Source: CAYOMP01 sp964405075 (GTDB lineage Bacteria; Bacillota; Clostridia; Lachnospirales; Lachnospiraceae). From it: 42,129 nt of DNA. Made by a program: the position numbers and the translations under genes. Under the pieces are notes generated by a model that saw nothing but the letters and a program-made list of their open reading frames with translations, was not told where the DNA came from and made no database searches. Positions 1 to 7,628 of this stretch are shown in pieces. Numbering within the stretch: the first letter of the stretch is position 1; the number at the start of each line of letters is the position of its first letter. The stretch lies in contig CAYOMP010000009.1 in the NCBI GenBank assembly GCA_964405075.1, positions 1 through 42,129 on the forward strand. The letters are read 5' to 3'.

Positions 1-1
1 A

Positions 2-397
2 CGTTCCTGCGATCATAAGCGTTTCACAAAGTATCAGCAAATGATTATTGATGAAAAAATAACTACAGGTCATGCAAGAACTTTAATTGTAATTGAGAAT
101 GAAGAACTTCAGTTCGAATTAGCTATGAGAATATTTGACGAAAAATTAAGTGTTAGAGAAACAGAAAAACTAGTTAAGCAAATTCTTAATGGCAAGGATT
201 CGAAAACAAAGGAAAAGAATAAGAAATCAGAAAATGATTTTGTTTATAGAGATTTGGAAGAAAAAATTACTTCAATAATAGGCACAAAAGTAAAAATAAA
301 TAATAAAGATAATAATAAAGGAAAAATAGAAATAGAATATTATTCGAATGATGAATTAGAAAGAATATACGAATTGTTTCAAAGCATTAAAGAATAG
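2..397 (+). CDS. parB: ParB chromosome-partitioning protein, 3' part only
   Basis: This is the carboxy-terminal part of a ParB/Spo0J protein, the CTPase that loads at parS sites and, with ParA and SMC, organises and segregates the origin region. The stretch MIIDEKITTGHARTLI is the end of the ParB DNA-binding helical domain. It is followed by a Lys/Glu-rich linker and a short carboxy-terminal dimerisation segment ending DELERIYELFQSIKE. The 5' part lies outside the window. The first bases are odd: the conserved leucine-rich helix before the motif is readable only in part (TFLR) and in another frame, which suggests a contig-end error or a frameshift. A DUF4446 gene follows after 20 bp, an order I associate with Lachnospiraceae origins. 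The family call is firm; intactness cannot be judged. Confidence 0.85.
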   Translation, partial: RSCDHKRFTKYQQMIIDEKITTGHARTLIVIENEELQFELAMRIFDEKLSVRETEKLVKQILNGKDSKTKEKNKKSENDFVYRDLEEKITSIIGTKVKINNKDNNKGKIEIEYYSNDELERIYELFQSIKE

Positions 398-417
398 TCA
401 ATAATTCGGAGGAGAAA

Positions 418-939
418 ATGAACGTTAATTTAGCAGGATATACATTCTACGTAGATTTATTTTATTTATCAGTAGGGTTTTTGATTTTTGATTTGATTAT
501 GTTAATAGTTGCCATTGTTTTGATGGTTAAACTAAGTAAGATGAAAAAGAGATATAAAAAATTTATGGCAGGTGAGGATGGAAAATCTTTAGAAAATAAA
601 ATATTAGAACAACTTGCTGAGATAGAAAATTTAAAGAATGCCAATAGTAAAAATGAAAAAGATATAGCTCAAATTAAAGAGAGTCTTTTAGATACTATGA
701 ACAAAATTGGTATTGTAAAATATGATGCATTTAATGAAATGGGTGGCAAATTAAGTTTTGCTGTTGCATTACTAAATGATAAGAATAATGGATTTATAAT
801 TAATGCAATGCATAGTAGAGAAGGCTGCTATACATATATAAAAGAAATTATCAGAGGTGAATCTTTTATTGCATTAGGGGAAGAAGAAAAGAAGGCGTTG
901 GATGAAGCAATTAATGGTGCCAGTGAAACAGTGGAATAG
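418..939 (+). CDS. DUF4446 family membrane protein
   Basis: A 173-residue protein of the DUF4446 family, often encoded directly after parB in Clostridia; its function is unknown. Residues about 15-40 form one hydrophobic membrane segment, and residues about 45-95 are a charged Lys/Glu-rich helix that looks like a coiled coil. The carboxy-terminal domain carries the recognisable family block with VKYDAFNEMGGKLSFAVALL and a following RGES motif. A good ribosome binding site (GGAGG, 407-411) precedes the ATG, and the gene starts 20 bp after parB, so co-transcription is likely. The family call rests on motif recognition and position; no enzymatic residues are apparent. Confidence 0.8.
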   Translation: MNVNLAGYTFYVDLFYLSVGFLIFDLIMLIVAIVLMVKLSKMKKRYKKFMAGEDGKSLENKILEQLAEIENLKNANSKNEKDIAQIKESLLDTMNKIGIVKYDAFNEMGGKLSFAVALLNDKNNGFIINAMHSREGCYTYIKEIIRGESFIALGEEEKKALDEAINGASETVE

Positions 940-968
940 GTTTTAGTTTACTTTAAAGTGGTGAATAA

Positions 969-2027
969 ATGAAGTTAAAAAATGTAAACGAGTTAAAGGG
1001 TGGAGAATATTTATGTAAACCGGTTTGCATCGGTGAGAATACTGTATTAATATACGAAAATACTTGTTTAAAAGAAGAATATATTAAGAAATTAAAAGAA
1101 TTAGGTGTCCAGTATGTTTATATAAAAGATGAACACGAGGATATTCAAGATGAAGAGGAAATAGATACTAGAAATGAAATTTCTAATGATTATTTTAACA
1201 AGGTAAAAAGTATATTAGAAAGACACGTATATACAAATAAAAGTGATTTAAAAGAAATAAGAAATATTGCTTATGATTTGATTGAGGATATTATTGAGCA
1301 GGATGAGATAGTAGAAAGATTAGAAAATTTAAGAATTCATGAGCCAGATATATATGAACATACAATGACGGTATGTGCATTGTCTGTGGTTATGGCACTT
1401 AGAATGCAGCTAGAAAAAGAAATTGTATATAATATTGCTGTTGGAAGTATTTTGCATGACATTGGATTTAGATATATTCCTAATTTAACAATACAATCTA
1501 ATCTAGAAAAGTATTCTAGAAAAGAATTAATGGAATACAAGAAACATACGGTTTATGGGTATATGGCTGTTCAATATGAAGATTGGTTATCATCAACTGC
1601 TAAGGATATAATATTGGCTCATCATGAAAGAATTGATGGTTCCGGATACCCTCTGAAGTCAAAAGAATTGAGTTTGGAATCACAAATAGTTTCTATCTGT
1701 GATGAGTATGACTGTATGATTTGTGGAATGGGATATGAGCCTATAAAATCTTATCAGATTATCGAATATTTTAAAACAAAAAGAGGAATTTCTTTTGACG
1801 AAAAATTAGTGGATGTTTTTATGGAATTCATTGCTATGTATCCAAATGGAAGTATTGTAAAGTTGAACACAGGAGAGCAGGCTATTGTTATTAGACAAAA
1901 TGAAGGGTTCAAAGATAGACCTGTAATAAAAAAAATAACGGATTCAAATAGTAATGGTGTAACATCTATACTTGAAATAGATATGATTAAGAATTTAAGC
2001 ATTTTTATAACAGATGTAATAGAATAA
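969..2027 (+). CDS. HD-GYP domain protein, probable cyclic-di-GMP phosphodiesterase
   Basis: A 352-residue cytoplasmic protein with an HD-GYP phosphohydrolase domain, a family that typically hydrolyses cyclic-di-GMP with a bound metal pair. Residues 1-60 resemble the small amino-terminal domain often preceding HD-GYP. The catalytic core shows H at EHTMTV (about 133), the HD pair H163-D164 in LHDIGF, the HHE motif in AHHERIDGSGYP, and the GYP signature. A carboxy-terminal beta-rich tail (NGSIVKLNTGEQAIVIR) is common in these proteins. No receiver or membrane segment is present, so its input is unclear. It follows DUF4446 after 29 bp and probably belongs to the parB transcript. Confidence 0.85.
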   Translation: MKLKNVNELKGGEYLCKPVCIGENTVLIYENTCLKEEYIKKLKELGVQYVYIKDEHEDIQDEEEIDTRNEISNDYFNKVKSILERHVYTNKSDLKEIRNIAYDLIEDIIEQDEIVERLENLRIHEPDIYEHTMTVCALSVVMALRMQLEKEIVYNIAVGSILHDIGFRYIPNLTIQSNLEKYSRKELMEYKKHTVYGYMAVQYEDWLSSTAKDIILAHHERIDGSGYPLKSKELSLESQIVSICDEYDCMICGMGYEPIKSYQIIEYFKTKRGISFDEKLVDVFMEFIAMYPNGSIVKLNTGEQAIVIRQNEGFKDRPVIKKITDSNSNGVTSILEIDMIKNLSIFITDVIE

Positions 2028-2144
2028 CTTTCATTATATGTTGAAAAGTGAATTACTTTTTATAATATATGTGGATAAATGATTTTATTAATAAAAAATA
2101 AGCATCTGATATAGGAAAGAATTGAGAGATATGGAGGTGATTTT

Positions 2145-3026
2145 ATGCATAGTTACCTAAGAGCAATAGGTTTTAGTGATATTGTGGAAAAGAAAGATTT
2201 TAATAAGATACTTAATAGAATTTTTGAGGATTCTGATAATTCTAATGCAGCTGAAATAAGAGATGGATGTCTATTTACAGAAATAAGCAAAGAATTTGCC
2301 CAGAATATGGGAATTGTTATATGTGGAGAGTATAGTAAAGAAAATGATTACAGTATGGAATATAGTTATCCATATTTTAAAGGTACTGGTGTAACAAGTA
2401 ATGAAAGGATTACTGTAGAGAAGCATGCAGAAAAAGATTCCTATGCAGGCGTATGTGAAGATGTAAAAGTTGGTGTATCTTTGATTTTCTATTTGAATAA
2501 TGTATCAGAATATATTAATGAAAAAAGATTGGGTACTTTGGATAAACAATCACTTTCTATTACTTTATCAGGTTTGTCCTTGAGTGGAAAAATATTATTG
2601 CAGATAAATAAAAGTGAAAAACAAAAAGCGTACACAAAGAAGTTATCATCAGACAGAAATAAATTGATTACACAGGCAAGAAATGGAAACGAAGAAGCTA
2701 TTGAAAGTCTTACTTTGGAAGATATGGATACTTATTCAATGATTTCAAGAAGAATATTAAGGGAAGATGTATTTACAATTGTGGATTCGTATTTTATGCC
2801 ATATGGAATAGAATGTGATCAATATTCTATTTTAGGTGAAATATTAGAGTGTGAAGAAGTTGAAAATGAGTATACTAAAGAGCATGTATATATTATGAAA
2901 TTAAACTGCAATGAATTGATATTTGACGTCTGTATTAATAAAAAAGATTTATTAGGTGAGCCAAGTGTTGGAAGAAGATTCAAAGGTGAAATATGGCTAC
3001 AGGGAAATATTAATTTTCCTAAATAA
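2145..3026 (+). CDS. DUF3881 family protein
   Basis: A 293-residue protein that begins MHSYLRAIGFSDI, the characteristic start of DUF3881 proteins of Lachnospiraceae; the function is unknown. No signal peptide, membrane segment or catalytic motif is visible. The middle is acidic and contains SGLSLSGKILLQINKSEKQ; the carboxy terminus ends in a compact beta-rich block (GRRFKGEIWLQG). The start is fixed by a strong GGAGGTG ribosome binding site 7 bp before the ATG. A 117-bp gap separates it from the HD-GYP gene, so it may have its own promoter. The parB-DUF4446-DUF3881 neighbourhood supports the assignment. Confidence 0.75.
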   Translation: MHSYLRAIGFSDIVEKKDFNKILNRIFEDSDNSNAAEIRDGCLFTEISKEFAQNMGIVICGEYSKENDYSMEYSYPYFKGTGVTSNERITVEKHAEKDSYAGVCEDVKVGVSLIFYLNNVSEYINEKRLGTLDKQSLSITLSGLSLSGKILLQINKSEKQKAYTKKLSSDRNKLITQARNGNEEAIESLTLEDMDTYSMISRRILREDVFTIVDSYFMPYGIECDQYSILGEILECEEVENEYTKEHVYIMKLNCNELIFDVCINKKDLLGEPSVGRRFKGEIWLQGNINFPK

Positions 3027-3113
3027 TTAAAATATAGTATTTTTTTATGTAAAATGCAATGATTATTGGATAATTGAGTTAAAAAGATTATCGCTGTTAT
3101 ATATATAGAAACA

Positions 3114-3190
3114 AAATACATAAAATGTGCAAAGTCATAAATACATAAAATGTGCAAAGTCAAGTATTGACTTTACGCATTTTTATGTAT
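3114..3190 (+). repeat. Tandem direct repeat plus inverted copy before tRNA-Arg
   Basis: Two identical 24-base copies (3114-3137 and 3139-3162) lie one base apart. An inverted, slightly diverged copy follows (3167-3190). Either direct copy can pair with the inverted copy, giving a stem of about 22 bp with one bulged base and two G-U pairs. The right arm contains the -35 element of the tRNA promoter. It may end transcription from DUF3881, or the extra copy may come from slippage. Confidence 0.8.
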
Positions 3191-3195
3191 AGAAT
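3167..3195 (+). promoter_or_regulatory. Promoter of tRNA-Arg(CCT)
   Basis: TTGACT (3167-3172), a 17-base spacer and TAGAAT (3190-3195) form a good housekeeping promoter, each box one mismatch from consensus. Transcription would start near 3202, about 18 bases before the mature tRNA. The -35 box and spacer lie in the right arm of the inverted repeat described above. Confidence 0.7.
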
Positions 3196-3219
3196 GAGCT
3201 ATGTGTGAATAGAAATTAA

Positions 3220-3291
3220 GTTCTCATAGTTAAATGGATATAACAAGCGCCTCCTAAGCGCTAGTTGTGGGTTCGATTCCCGCTGGGAACA
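3220..3291 (+). tRNA. tRNA-Arg, anticodon CCT
   Basis: The 72 bases fold into a full cloverleaf: acceptor stem GTTCTCA/TGGGAAC, D stem GTTA/TAAC, anticodon stem AGCGC/GCGCT with loop CTCCTAA (anticodon CCT, reading AGG), a 4-base variable loop, and T stem GTGGG/CCCGC with loop TTCGATT. The discriminator base is A and no CCA is encoded. It has its own promoter upstream and a terminator about 30 bases downstream, so it is a single-gene transcript. Confidence 0.93.
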
Positions 3292-3320
3292 TTCGCGAAA
3301 GCTACAAGCCATACCCAAAA

Positions 3321-3378
3321 AGAGATAATAAGGGTCGTGCGAATTCATTCGCAGACGAGCCTTGTTATCTCTTTTTTT
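3321..3378 (+). terminator. Rho-independent terminator after tRNA-Arg
   Basis: A 13-bp stem (AGAGATAATAAGG pairing with CCTTGTTATCTCT, one G-T pair) encloses a smaller hairpin (GCGAAT/ATTCGC) and is followed by a run of seven T. A short outer inverted pair (CAAGCCAT at 3305-3312, ATGGCTTG at 3428-3435) flanks it. Confidence 0.88.
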
Positions 3379-3803
3379 ATAGGGCGCCAGCCCGCGACGA
3401 AGAAGGGCGCAGGCCTTCGAGTTCGGCATGGCTTGGATGATTGAAAAAAATTATTACTGCATTTTTTTCAGGATTTGAAATCTGCCAACGAAAATGAAAA
3501 AAACAGTGACAAGAATATACCAAGATAATATAGTATACAATGAAAACTGCTTCATAATGAATAATAGTTAGAGAAAAAGTAATAGAAGAAATAACGATAT
3601 TGTACAGGTAAAAAAATATGTATGATATCGTTTTTTGTGTTAGTATTAAGATAAGGGCGAAAATAATTTTTTAAAACTGGAATTTGAGTATTTGGTGAAT
3701 TTCAATTTTTCTATGAAAGAAGAGTACTGAAGTTATGAATATTAAATTAATGACGTTAGTAGAAAAGAAATGTGAAAATACTAAATCTGAGGAGGAAACT
3801 GAT
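3379..3803. other. Intergenic region between tRNA-Arg and the TraX-like gene
   Basis: No convincing gene. Just after the tRNA terminator is a GC-rich patch (3383-3435) that may be a diverged copy of the post-terminator motif seen elsewhere in the window. A 9-bp A/T-rich palindrome lies at 3443-3469. A weak terminator-like hairpin (AACGATAT/ATATCGTT, 3593-3632, then a T run to 3636) follows no recognisable gene. I see no confident promoter for the TraX-like gene. Confidence 0.5.
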
Positions 3804-4544
3804 GTGAATGAATTAAAGAACAATGGATTAAATAGCAACCAAATAAAAATGATTGCGATTATTGCAATGACAATTGATCATATAACGTGGCTTTTATATC
3901 CCGGCTGTCAAAAGATATGGTGGGTTATGGGACTACATGTGATTGGGAGATTAACTGCGCCGATTATGTGGTTTTTTATTGCGGAAGGTTTTCATTATAC
4001 TCGTAACGTTAAAAAATATATTTTTAGATTATTTGTCTTTGCAATAATATCTCACTTTGCGTATAACTTTGCAGGAGGAATTCCTTTTGTTCCGAATGGA
4101 TTTTTCAATATGACGAGTGTCATGTGGTCGCTTGCTTGGGCAGTAGTTTTGATGGTTATATTTACAACGGACCGTTTACCACAATGGCTTAAAATTGTAC
4201 TTGTAGTTTTGATTTGTTTTATTACATTCCCAGCAGATTGGTCCACAATTGCAGCTATTTGTCCGGTATATTTGTATTTGAATCGCGGCGATTTTAAAAA
4301 GCAGTCTGTTACAATGCTTATATGGACAGCTTTTTATGCCGCTGTATATTTTATCTTTATGGATAAAGTATATGGAATAATTCAAATGTTCACCCTATTA
4401 TCGTTGTTAATTTTAAAACAGTATAATGGTGAAAGAGGTAAGTGGAAGGGAATGAAATGGTTTTTCTATCTGTATTATCCGGCTCATTTATTTGTGATTG
4501 GTATAATTCGTGTAATGATGGGGAATGGTAGTATTTTTCCATAA
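3804..4544 (+). CDS. TraX family membrane protein (acyltransferase-like)
   Basis: A polytopic membrane protein of the TraX family, named for the F-plasmid protein that acetylates pilin; in Firmicutes the chromosomal members have no settled role. After a short hydrophilic start, the conserved block LNSNQIKMIAIIAMTIDHI leads into seven or eight hydrophobic segments; GRLTAPIMWFFIAEGFHYTR is also typical. I chose the GTG at 3804, which has GGAGG eight bases upstream and starts close to the family block; an ATG at 3735 would add 23 hydrophilic residues and has only a weak binding site. It stands alone, with a terminator downstream at 4696-4740. No conjugation genes are nearby. Confidence 0.8.
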   Translation: MNELKNNGLNSNQIKMIAIIAMTIDHITWLLYPGCQKIWWVMGLHVIGRLTAPIMWFFIAEGFHYTRNVKKYIFRLFVFAIISHFAYNFAGGIPFVPNGFFNMTSVMWSLAWAVVLMVIFTTDRLPQWLKIVLVVLICFITFPADWSTIAAICPVYLYLNRGDFKKQSVTMLIWTAFYAAVYFIFMDKVYGIIQMFTLLSLLILKQYNGERGKWKGMKWFFYLYYPAHLFVIGIIRVMMGNGSIFP

Positions 4545-4695
4545 TTATGGCGATGAATTCACCTATTCCATTTACGGGAAATCATAAGATATGGCAGGTA
4601 TGTTACTCAGTGATTGATGAAATAGATGGAACATACATTTCTAGTGGTAAGATTAGGAAAAATAAAAAGAAATATAGAGTAATATCGGTAAAATC

Positions 4696-4740
4696 CGCCC
4701 GGATTAGATAATAAATAAATCTAGTCTGGGCGACTTTTTT
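4696..4740 (+). terminator. Rho-independent terminator downstream of the TraX-like gene
   Basis: An imperfect 14-bp stem (CGCCCGGATTAGAT with ATCTAGTCTGGGCG) is followed by ACTTTTTT. It lies 150 bp after the TraX stop codon with no strong gene between. Confidence 0.8.
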
Positions 4741-4828
4741 GAAAAAATGTAAGGTATTAATATGATTATTTATGTTCTTACTGTATTGCATAATAACAAA
4801 AAAATAGCATATAGTTGTTTTATAAACA

Positions 4829-4878
4829 TTGACATCAATAGATAAATATGCTACTTTATTAATGAACAAATATTCATT
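4829..4878 (+). promoter_or_regulatory. Candidate promoter and TetR-type operator
   Basis: TTGACA (4829-4834), a 17-base spacer and a weak TACTTT box with an upstream TG (extended -10) could form a promoter. Directly after it is a palindrome AATGAA-N6-TTCATT (4861-4878), the size and placement expected for a TetR-family operator. The neighbouring regulator would plausibly bind here and repress itself and the hydrolase gene; this is inferred from position. Confidence 0.5.
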
Positions 4879-5064
4879 CAAAAAATATATGAAGTTTGCG
4901 TTGACTATACTACTGTGTATTTAAGAGAAAACTCTGTTTCAAAAATTTTATTGTATAGAAAGATAGACATGGTACAGACCACGTATATATAGATAATCAG
5001 GATAATATTGCATCGAAGATGGTGGATTTGTTTGAACAACAAGCAAAAAGAAAGGAGAAAATAA

Positions 5065-5649
5065 ATGCCAAAAACAAGTGAACAATGTGAAAAAATAAGG
5101 GATGAAATGAGAGAGAGAATCATCACAGGTTCTATAAAATGTTTTGCAAAAAGAGGATATTCCGGATGTAAAATCAGTACGCTGGCAGAATTCATTGGAA
5201 TTGGGCAGGGAACGATATACTCTTATTTTCCTTCAAAAGAAGCTGTTTTTGAAGCTATTATTCAAAAAAACGCAGAGCCTTCAAAGTTGGCAGAACTTCT
5301 AAATGCTCCCTATCCTGCAAAAGATAAAATAGAAAAATTAACGCATATTATGTTTGAAGAAATAAGGAATAAAACATTGGTAGCATATATGTTTGTATTT
5401 AACATTCGTATTACGGAAGAGCAGACTAACTCTAATCGCTTTACAGATGAATATAAGAAAGAACCAACAAATTTATTAATGGAGGTTATTAAGCAAGGTC
5501 AGGAAGAAGGAACTGTGGCAAGTGGGGATACCTATCGAATGGCTGATTTTTACTGGGAAGTAATACATATTATAGCCATGCAACAGATTTTGGATGAAGA
5601 ATATCAGATGCCACCACAGGATTATGTAAACCGTATTTTGTTACTGTAA
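5065..5649 (+). CDS. TetR/AcrR family transcriptional regulator
   Basis: A 194-residue one-component repressor. Residues about 12-60 are the TetR helix-turn-helix (TGSIKCFAKRGYSGCKISTL, then GIGQGTIYSYFPSKEAVFEA). The rest is the helical ligand-binding and dimerisation domain, whose ligand cannot be read from sequence. The start has AAAGGAG upstream. The serine hydrolase gene starts 21 bp downstream, so the two form an operon, and the palindrome at 4861-4878 is a likely operator. The TetR call is firm; the regulated genes are inferred. Confidence 0.92.
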   Translation: MPKTSEQCEKIRDEMRERIITGSIKCFAKRGYSGCKISTLAEFIGIGQGTIYSYFPSKEAVFEAIIQKNAEPSKLAELLNAPYPAKDKIEKLTHIMFEEIRNKTLVAYMFVFNIRITEEQTNSNRFTDEYKKEPTNLLMEVIKQGQEEGTVASGDTYRMADFYWEVIHIIAMQQILDEEYQMPPQDYVNRILLL

Positions 5650-5670
5650 AGGAAGGAGAAAAAAGAGTAT

Positions 5671-6798
5671 ATGAAAAAGAGGATAGCAATAATTGTAGGA
5701 ATCATCGTAAGTATTCTTATTGTAGGTATAGTTGGAATATTTTTATACAAAGGTATAATGCAAAAGAGGTATAAAAAGATGTCTTTTCAGGAACGAATGG
5801 ACAATATATATGGAGATATAGATCATGGACAGGGAGACTGTTTTTATGTTATGACAGGAGATGGTTCCCTATTTTATAAAAACTGTTCAGGTACTTTCGA
5901 AATGAACAGTAAATATGTGGATGCAAGCATTACCAAAATGTATACGGCAACAATTTTGTTTCAGTTAGTACAGGAGGGGAAAATCAGTCTGTCAGATCCT
6001 ATTACAAAGTTTTTTCAGGTAGAAGAGATAGCTGGAATACATCAATACAAAGGTGTTGATTATTCAGAACAAATCACAATAAATCATTTATTATGCCAAA
6101 CAAGTGGATTACCTGACTTCTTTACTGAAAAGGTAGAAAGTGAGAAAACATTTTTGGACATTTTACTTGATGAGGGTGATTTCACTTTTTCTTTTGAGGA
6201 TGCTATAGATAGAACCAGGAAAATAGAGGCACATTTCGCTCCGGGAAAAGGGAAAAAAGCATACTATTCCGACTTAAATTATCATCTGCTTAGCGAAATT
6301 ATTGAAAGAGTAACAAAAGAATCATTAGCAGATAACTATAAGGAACGAATTTTTGAACCATTGAAATTGAAGGATACTTTTTTAATGGAAGAGGGAATGA
6401 AATCGGTAATAGTACCAATTCATTATAACAATCGCCAGTATGTATTAGCGAATTATATTGCATCAGATCGTGGAGCAGGAGGAATTGTAACCACATTGGA
6501 TGAAAGTATGATTTTCCTACAGGCATTTATGAGAGGAGAATTATTCAGTATTGAAGAGTTGGAGGAATGGGATACTTTTCGTAGTATTCAATTTTTTCCT
6601 ATGCAATATGGTATGGGAATGATGAAATGTAAGTTACCGCTAAATGATCATGCAATAGGGCATTCGGGAGTAACTGGTTCGCTTGCGTATTATTTTCCGG
6701 AAAAGGATATTTTTATTGTAGGCACAACAAATGATGTGGATGAAGCTGGAAGTATTCAAAAAATGTACCAGTTAGTTGCCGGTGTTGCTATGGAATAA
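5671..6798 (+). CDS. Membrane-anchored serine hydrolase, beta-lactamase/PBP4* fold
   Basis: A 375-residue protein of the class C beta-lactamase-like serine hydrolase family (esterases and D-amino-acid or peptidoglycan hydrolases). Residues 1-28 are a basic start plus one hydrophobic segment, with no signal peptidase site evident, so it is probably anchored with the catalytic domain outside. The active-site SxxK is S86-I-T-K89; the tyrosine motif is Y199-S-D with LNY following, a common variant; the third motif is GHSGVTG near the carboxy terminus. It is co-transcribed with the TetR gene. Its stop codon overlaps a startless Gly-rich frame as ATAA. The natural substrate cannot be told; resistance to beta-lactams is not implied. 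Confidence 0.87.
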   Translation: MKKRIAIIVGIIVSILIVGIVGIFLYKGIMQKRYKKMSFQERMDNIYGDIDHGQGDCFYVMTGDGSLFYKNCSGTFEMNSKYVDASITKMYTATILFQLVQEGKISLSDPITKFFQVEEIAGIHQYKGVDYSEQITINHLLCQTSGLPDFFTEKVESEKTFLDILLDEGDFTFSFEDAIDRTRKIEAHFAPGKGKKAYYSDLNYHLLSEIIERVTKESLADNYKERIFEPLKLKDTFLMEEGMKSVIVPIHYNNRQYVLANYIASDRGAGGIVTTLDESMIFLQAFMRGELFSIEELEEWDTFRSIQFFPMQYGMGMMKCKLPLNDHAIGHSGVTGSLAYYFPEKDIFIVGTTNDVDEAGSIQKMYQLVAGVAME

Positions 6799-7046
6799 AA
6801 GAAAATTCCGATAAAGGACTTGGTCGTGGAGAGGGAAAAGGTATCGGTCATGGAGCAGGGAAAGGCTTGGGAAAAGGACTCAAAAATGGATCAGGAAAGG
6901 GTCTTGGTAATGAAGGACAACATGGATATTCAGAAAAGTCTATTTTGCAAAAAATTAACGTATATGTACAGTTCATGGGAATGCTATTTAGTATTGCTAT
7001 GATAACGTACTGGATTGTGATATGTAAGAAAAAGCATGAAATGTAG
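6795..7046 (+). pseudogene. Gly-rich single-TM small protein frame without a standard start codon
   Basis: A reading frame of 83 codons has strongly biased, protein-like content. About 35 residues are Gly/Lys-rich with GKG/GLG repeats; then comes a hydrophobic segment (QFMGMLFSIAMITYWIVI) and a basic tail ending KKKHEM. No ATG, GTG or TTG is in frame before it. The only plausible beginning is ATA at 6795, overlapping the hydrolase stop as ATAA, exactly where a coupled gene would have ATGA. A single G-to-A change would turn ATGA into ATAA, keeping the upstream stop and losing the downstream start. It is either a recently silenced gene or one read from ATA. I do not recognise the family. Confidence 0.45.
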
Positions 7047-7154
7047 TGAAATTCCAAAATAGCTTTTTGTACTATTTGGAGACTTAATTGATTATTCCGG
7101 GGTAATTGAGAAGGATGGACAATAGCTTTTCATAATAAATAAGGGGTAAAGACT

Positions 7155-7509
7155 ATAAAGAAATGGGTATGTACAGTATGTGGTTATGTTCATGAAGGAG
7201 AGGAAGCACCGGACAAGTGCCCTGTTTGTAAACAGCCAAAGGAAAAGTTTAAATTAATGGAAGAGGAGAAAAAGAACAGCTCTTGCAGCTAAATTCCGTA
7301 TGGTAGCTGCAATCGGGAAGCATCATGAGGAAAAATACCACGCACTTCTTAAGAACATTGAGACTGCACAGGTATTTGAAAAGAGTGAAGTAAAGGTATG
7401 GGAGTGCCGTAACTGTGGTCATATCGTAGTTGGCACAAAGGCACCTGAGGTTTGCCCTGTATGTGCTCATCCACAGTCATACTTTGAAGTAAATGCAGAG
7501 AACTACTAG
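7155..7509 (+). pseudogene. Decayed rubrerythrin: rubredoxin start fused out of frame to rubrerythrin end
   Basis: Two pieces of non-haem iron protein lie together in different frames. The first (7155-7291) reads as a rubredoxin-like domain KKWVCTVCGYVHEGEEAPDK with a CPVC pair, then stops. The second (about 7288-7509, frame shifted) reads as the end of a rubrerythrin: KFRMVAAIGKHHEEKY, a helix with diiron-ligand His/Glu residues, then a rubredoxin domain (WECRNCGH, VCPVCAHP). The long ferritin-like helical part between is missing. The first piece also has ATA where ATG is expected, eight bases after AAGGGG. So the gene lost its start and its middle and cannot make a peroxidase. A hairpin terminator follows at 7578. 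Confidence 0.75.
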
Positions 7510-7577
7510 AAAAATATATTAAAATCGGAACAGGCTCCGAAAGTAGAATTTTATATGTAATTTTGACAGAAGATAGC

Positions 7578-7620
7578 AAAACAGGGGTGAGATGAATTTT
7601 ATCTCACCCCTGTTTTGATG
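7578..7620. terminator. Strong hairpin terminator, probably bidirectional
   Basis: A perfect 16-bp stem (AAAACAGGGGTGAGAT, 7578-7593; partner 7601-7616) has a 7-base loop. A-rich and T-rich edges let it work in both directions. It follows the decayed rubrerythrin. Confidence 0.88.
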
Positions 7621-7628
7621 TTATGAAT

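Larger units (their letters stand above)
4545..5064. other. Intergenic region between TraX-like gene and TetR gene
   Basis: This 520-bp stretch holds the terminator at 4696-4740 and a candidate TetR promoter/operator at 4829-4878, leaving a leader of about 200 bases before the TetR start. A 54-codon frame (4547-4711) begins three bases after the TraX stop but lacks a ribosome binding site and runs into the terminator, so I do not call it. Nothing else is recognised. Confidence 0.5.

Noticed and set aside
3114..3190. Possible CRISPR array
   Set aside because: Only two direct copies one base apart and one inverted copy; there are no spacers and no cas genes in the window.
3199..3429. Minus-strand frame of 76 codons over the tRNA region
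   Set aside because: It covers the complement of tRNA-Arg and its terminator, and the translation is a familiar spurious product of such loci.
3804..4544. Conjugative element suggested by a TraX homologue
   Set aside because: No relaxase, type IV secretion, integrase or attachment site is nearby; chromosomal TraX-like proteins are common in Firmicutes.
4547..4711. 54-codon frame directly after the TraX-like gene
   Set aside because: It has no ribosome binding site, no recognisable motif, and its end lies in the stem of the terminator at 4696-4740.
5671..6798. Antibiotic-resistance beta-lactamase
   Set aside because: The motifs fit the broad serine hydrolase family, including esterases and peptidases; nothing shows hydrolysis of beta-lactams.
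6820..7002. 60-codon frame starting at TTG within the Gly-rich region
   Set aside because: The protein-like composition and membrane segment belong to the neighbouring frame (6795-7046); this one is low-complexity shadow.
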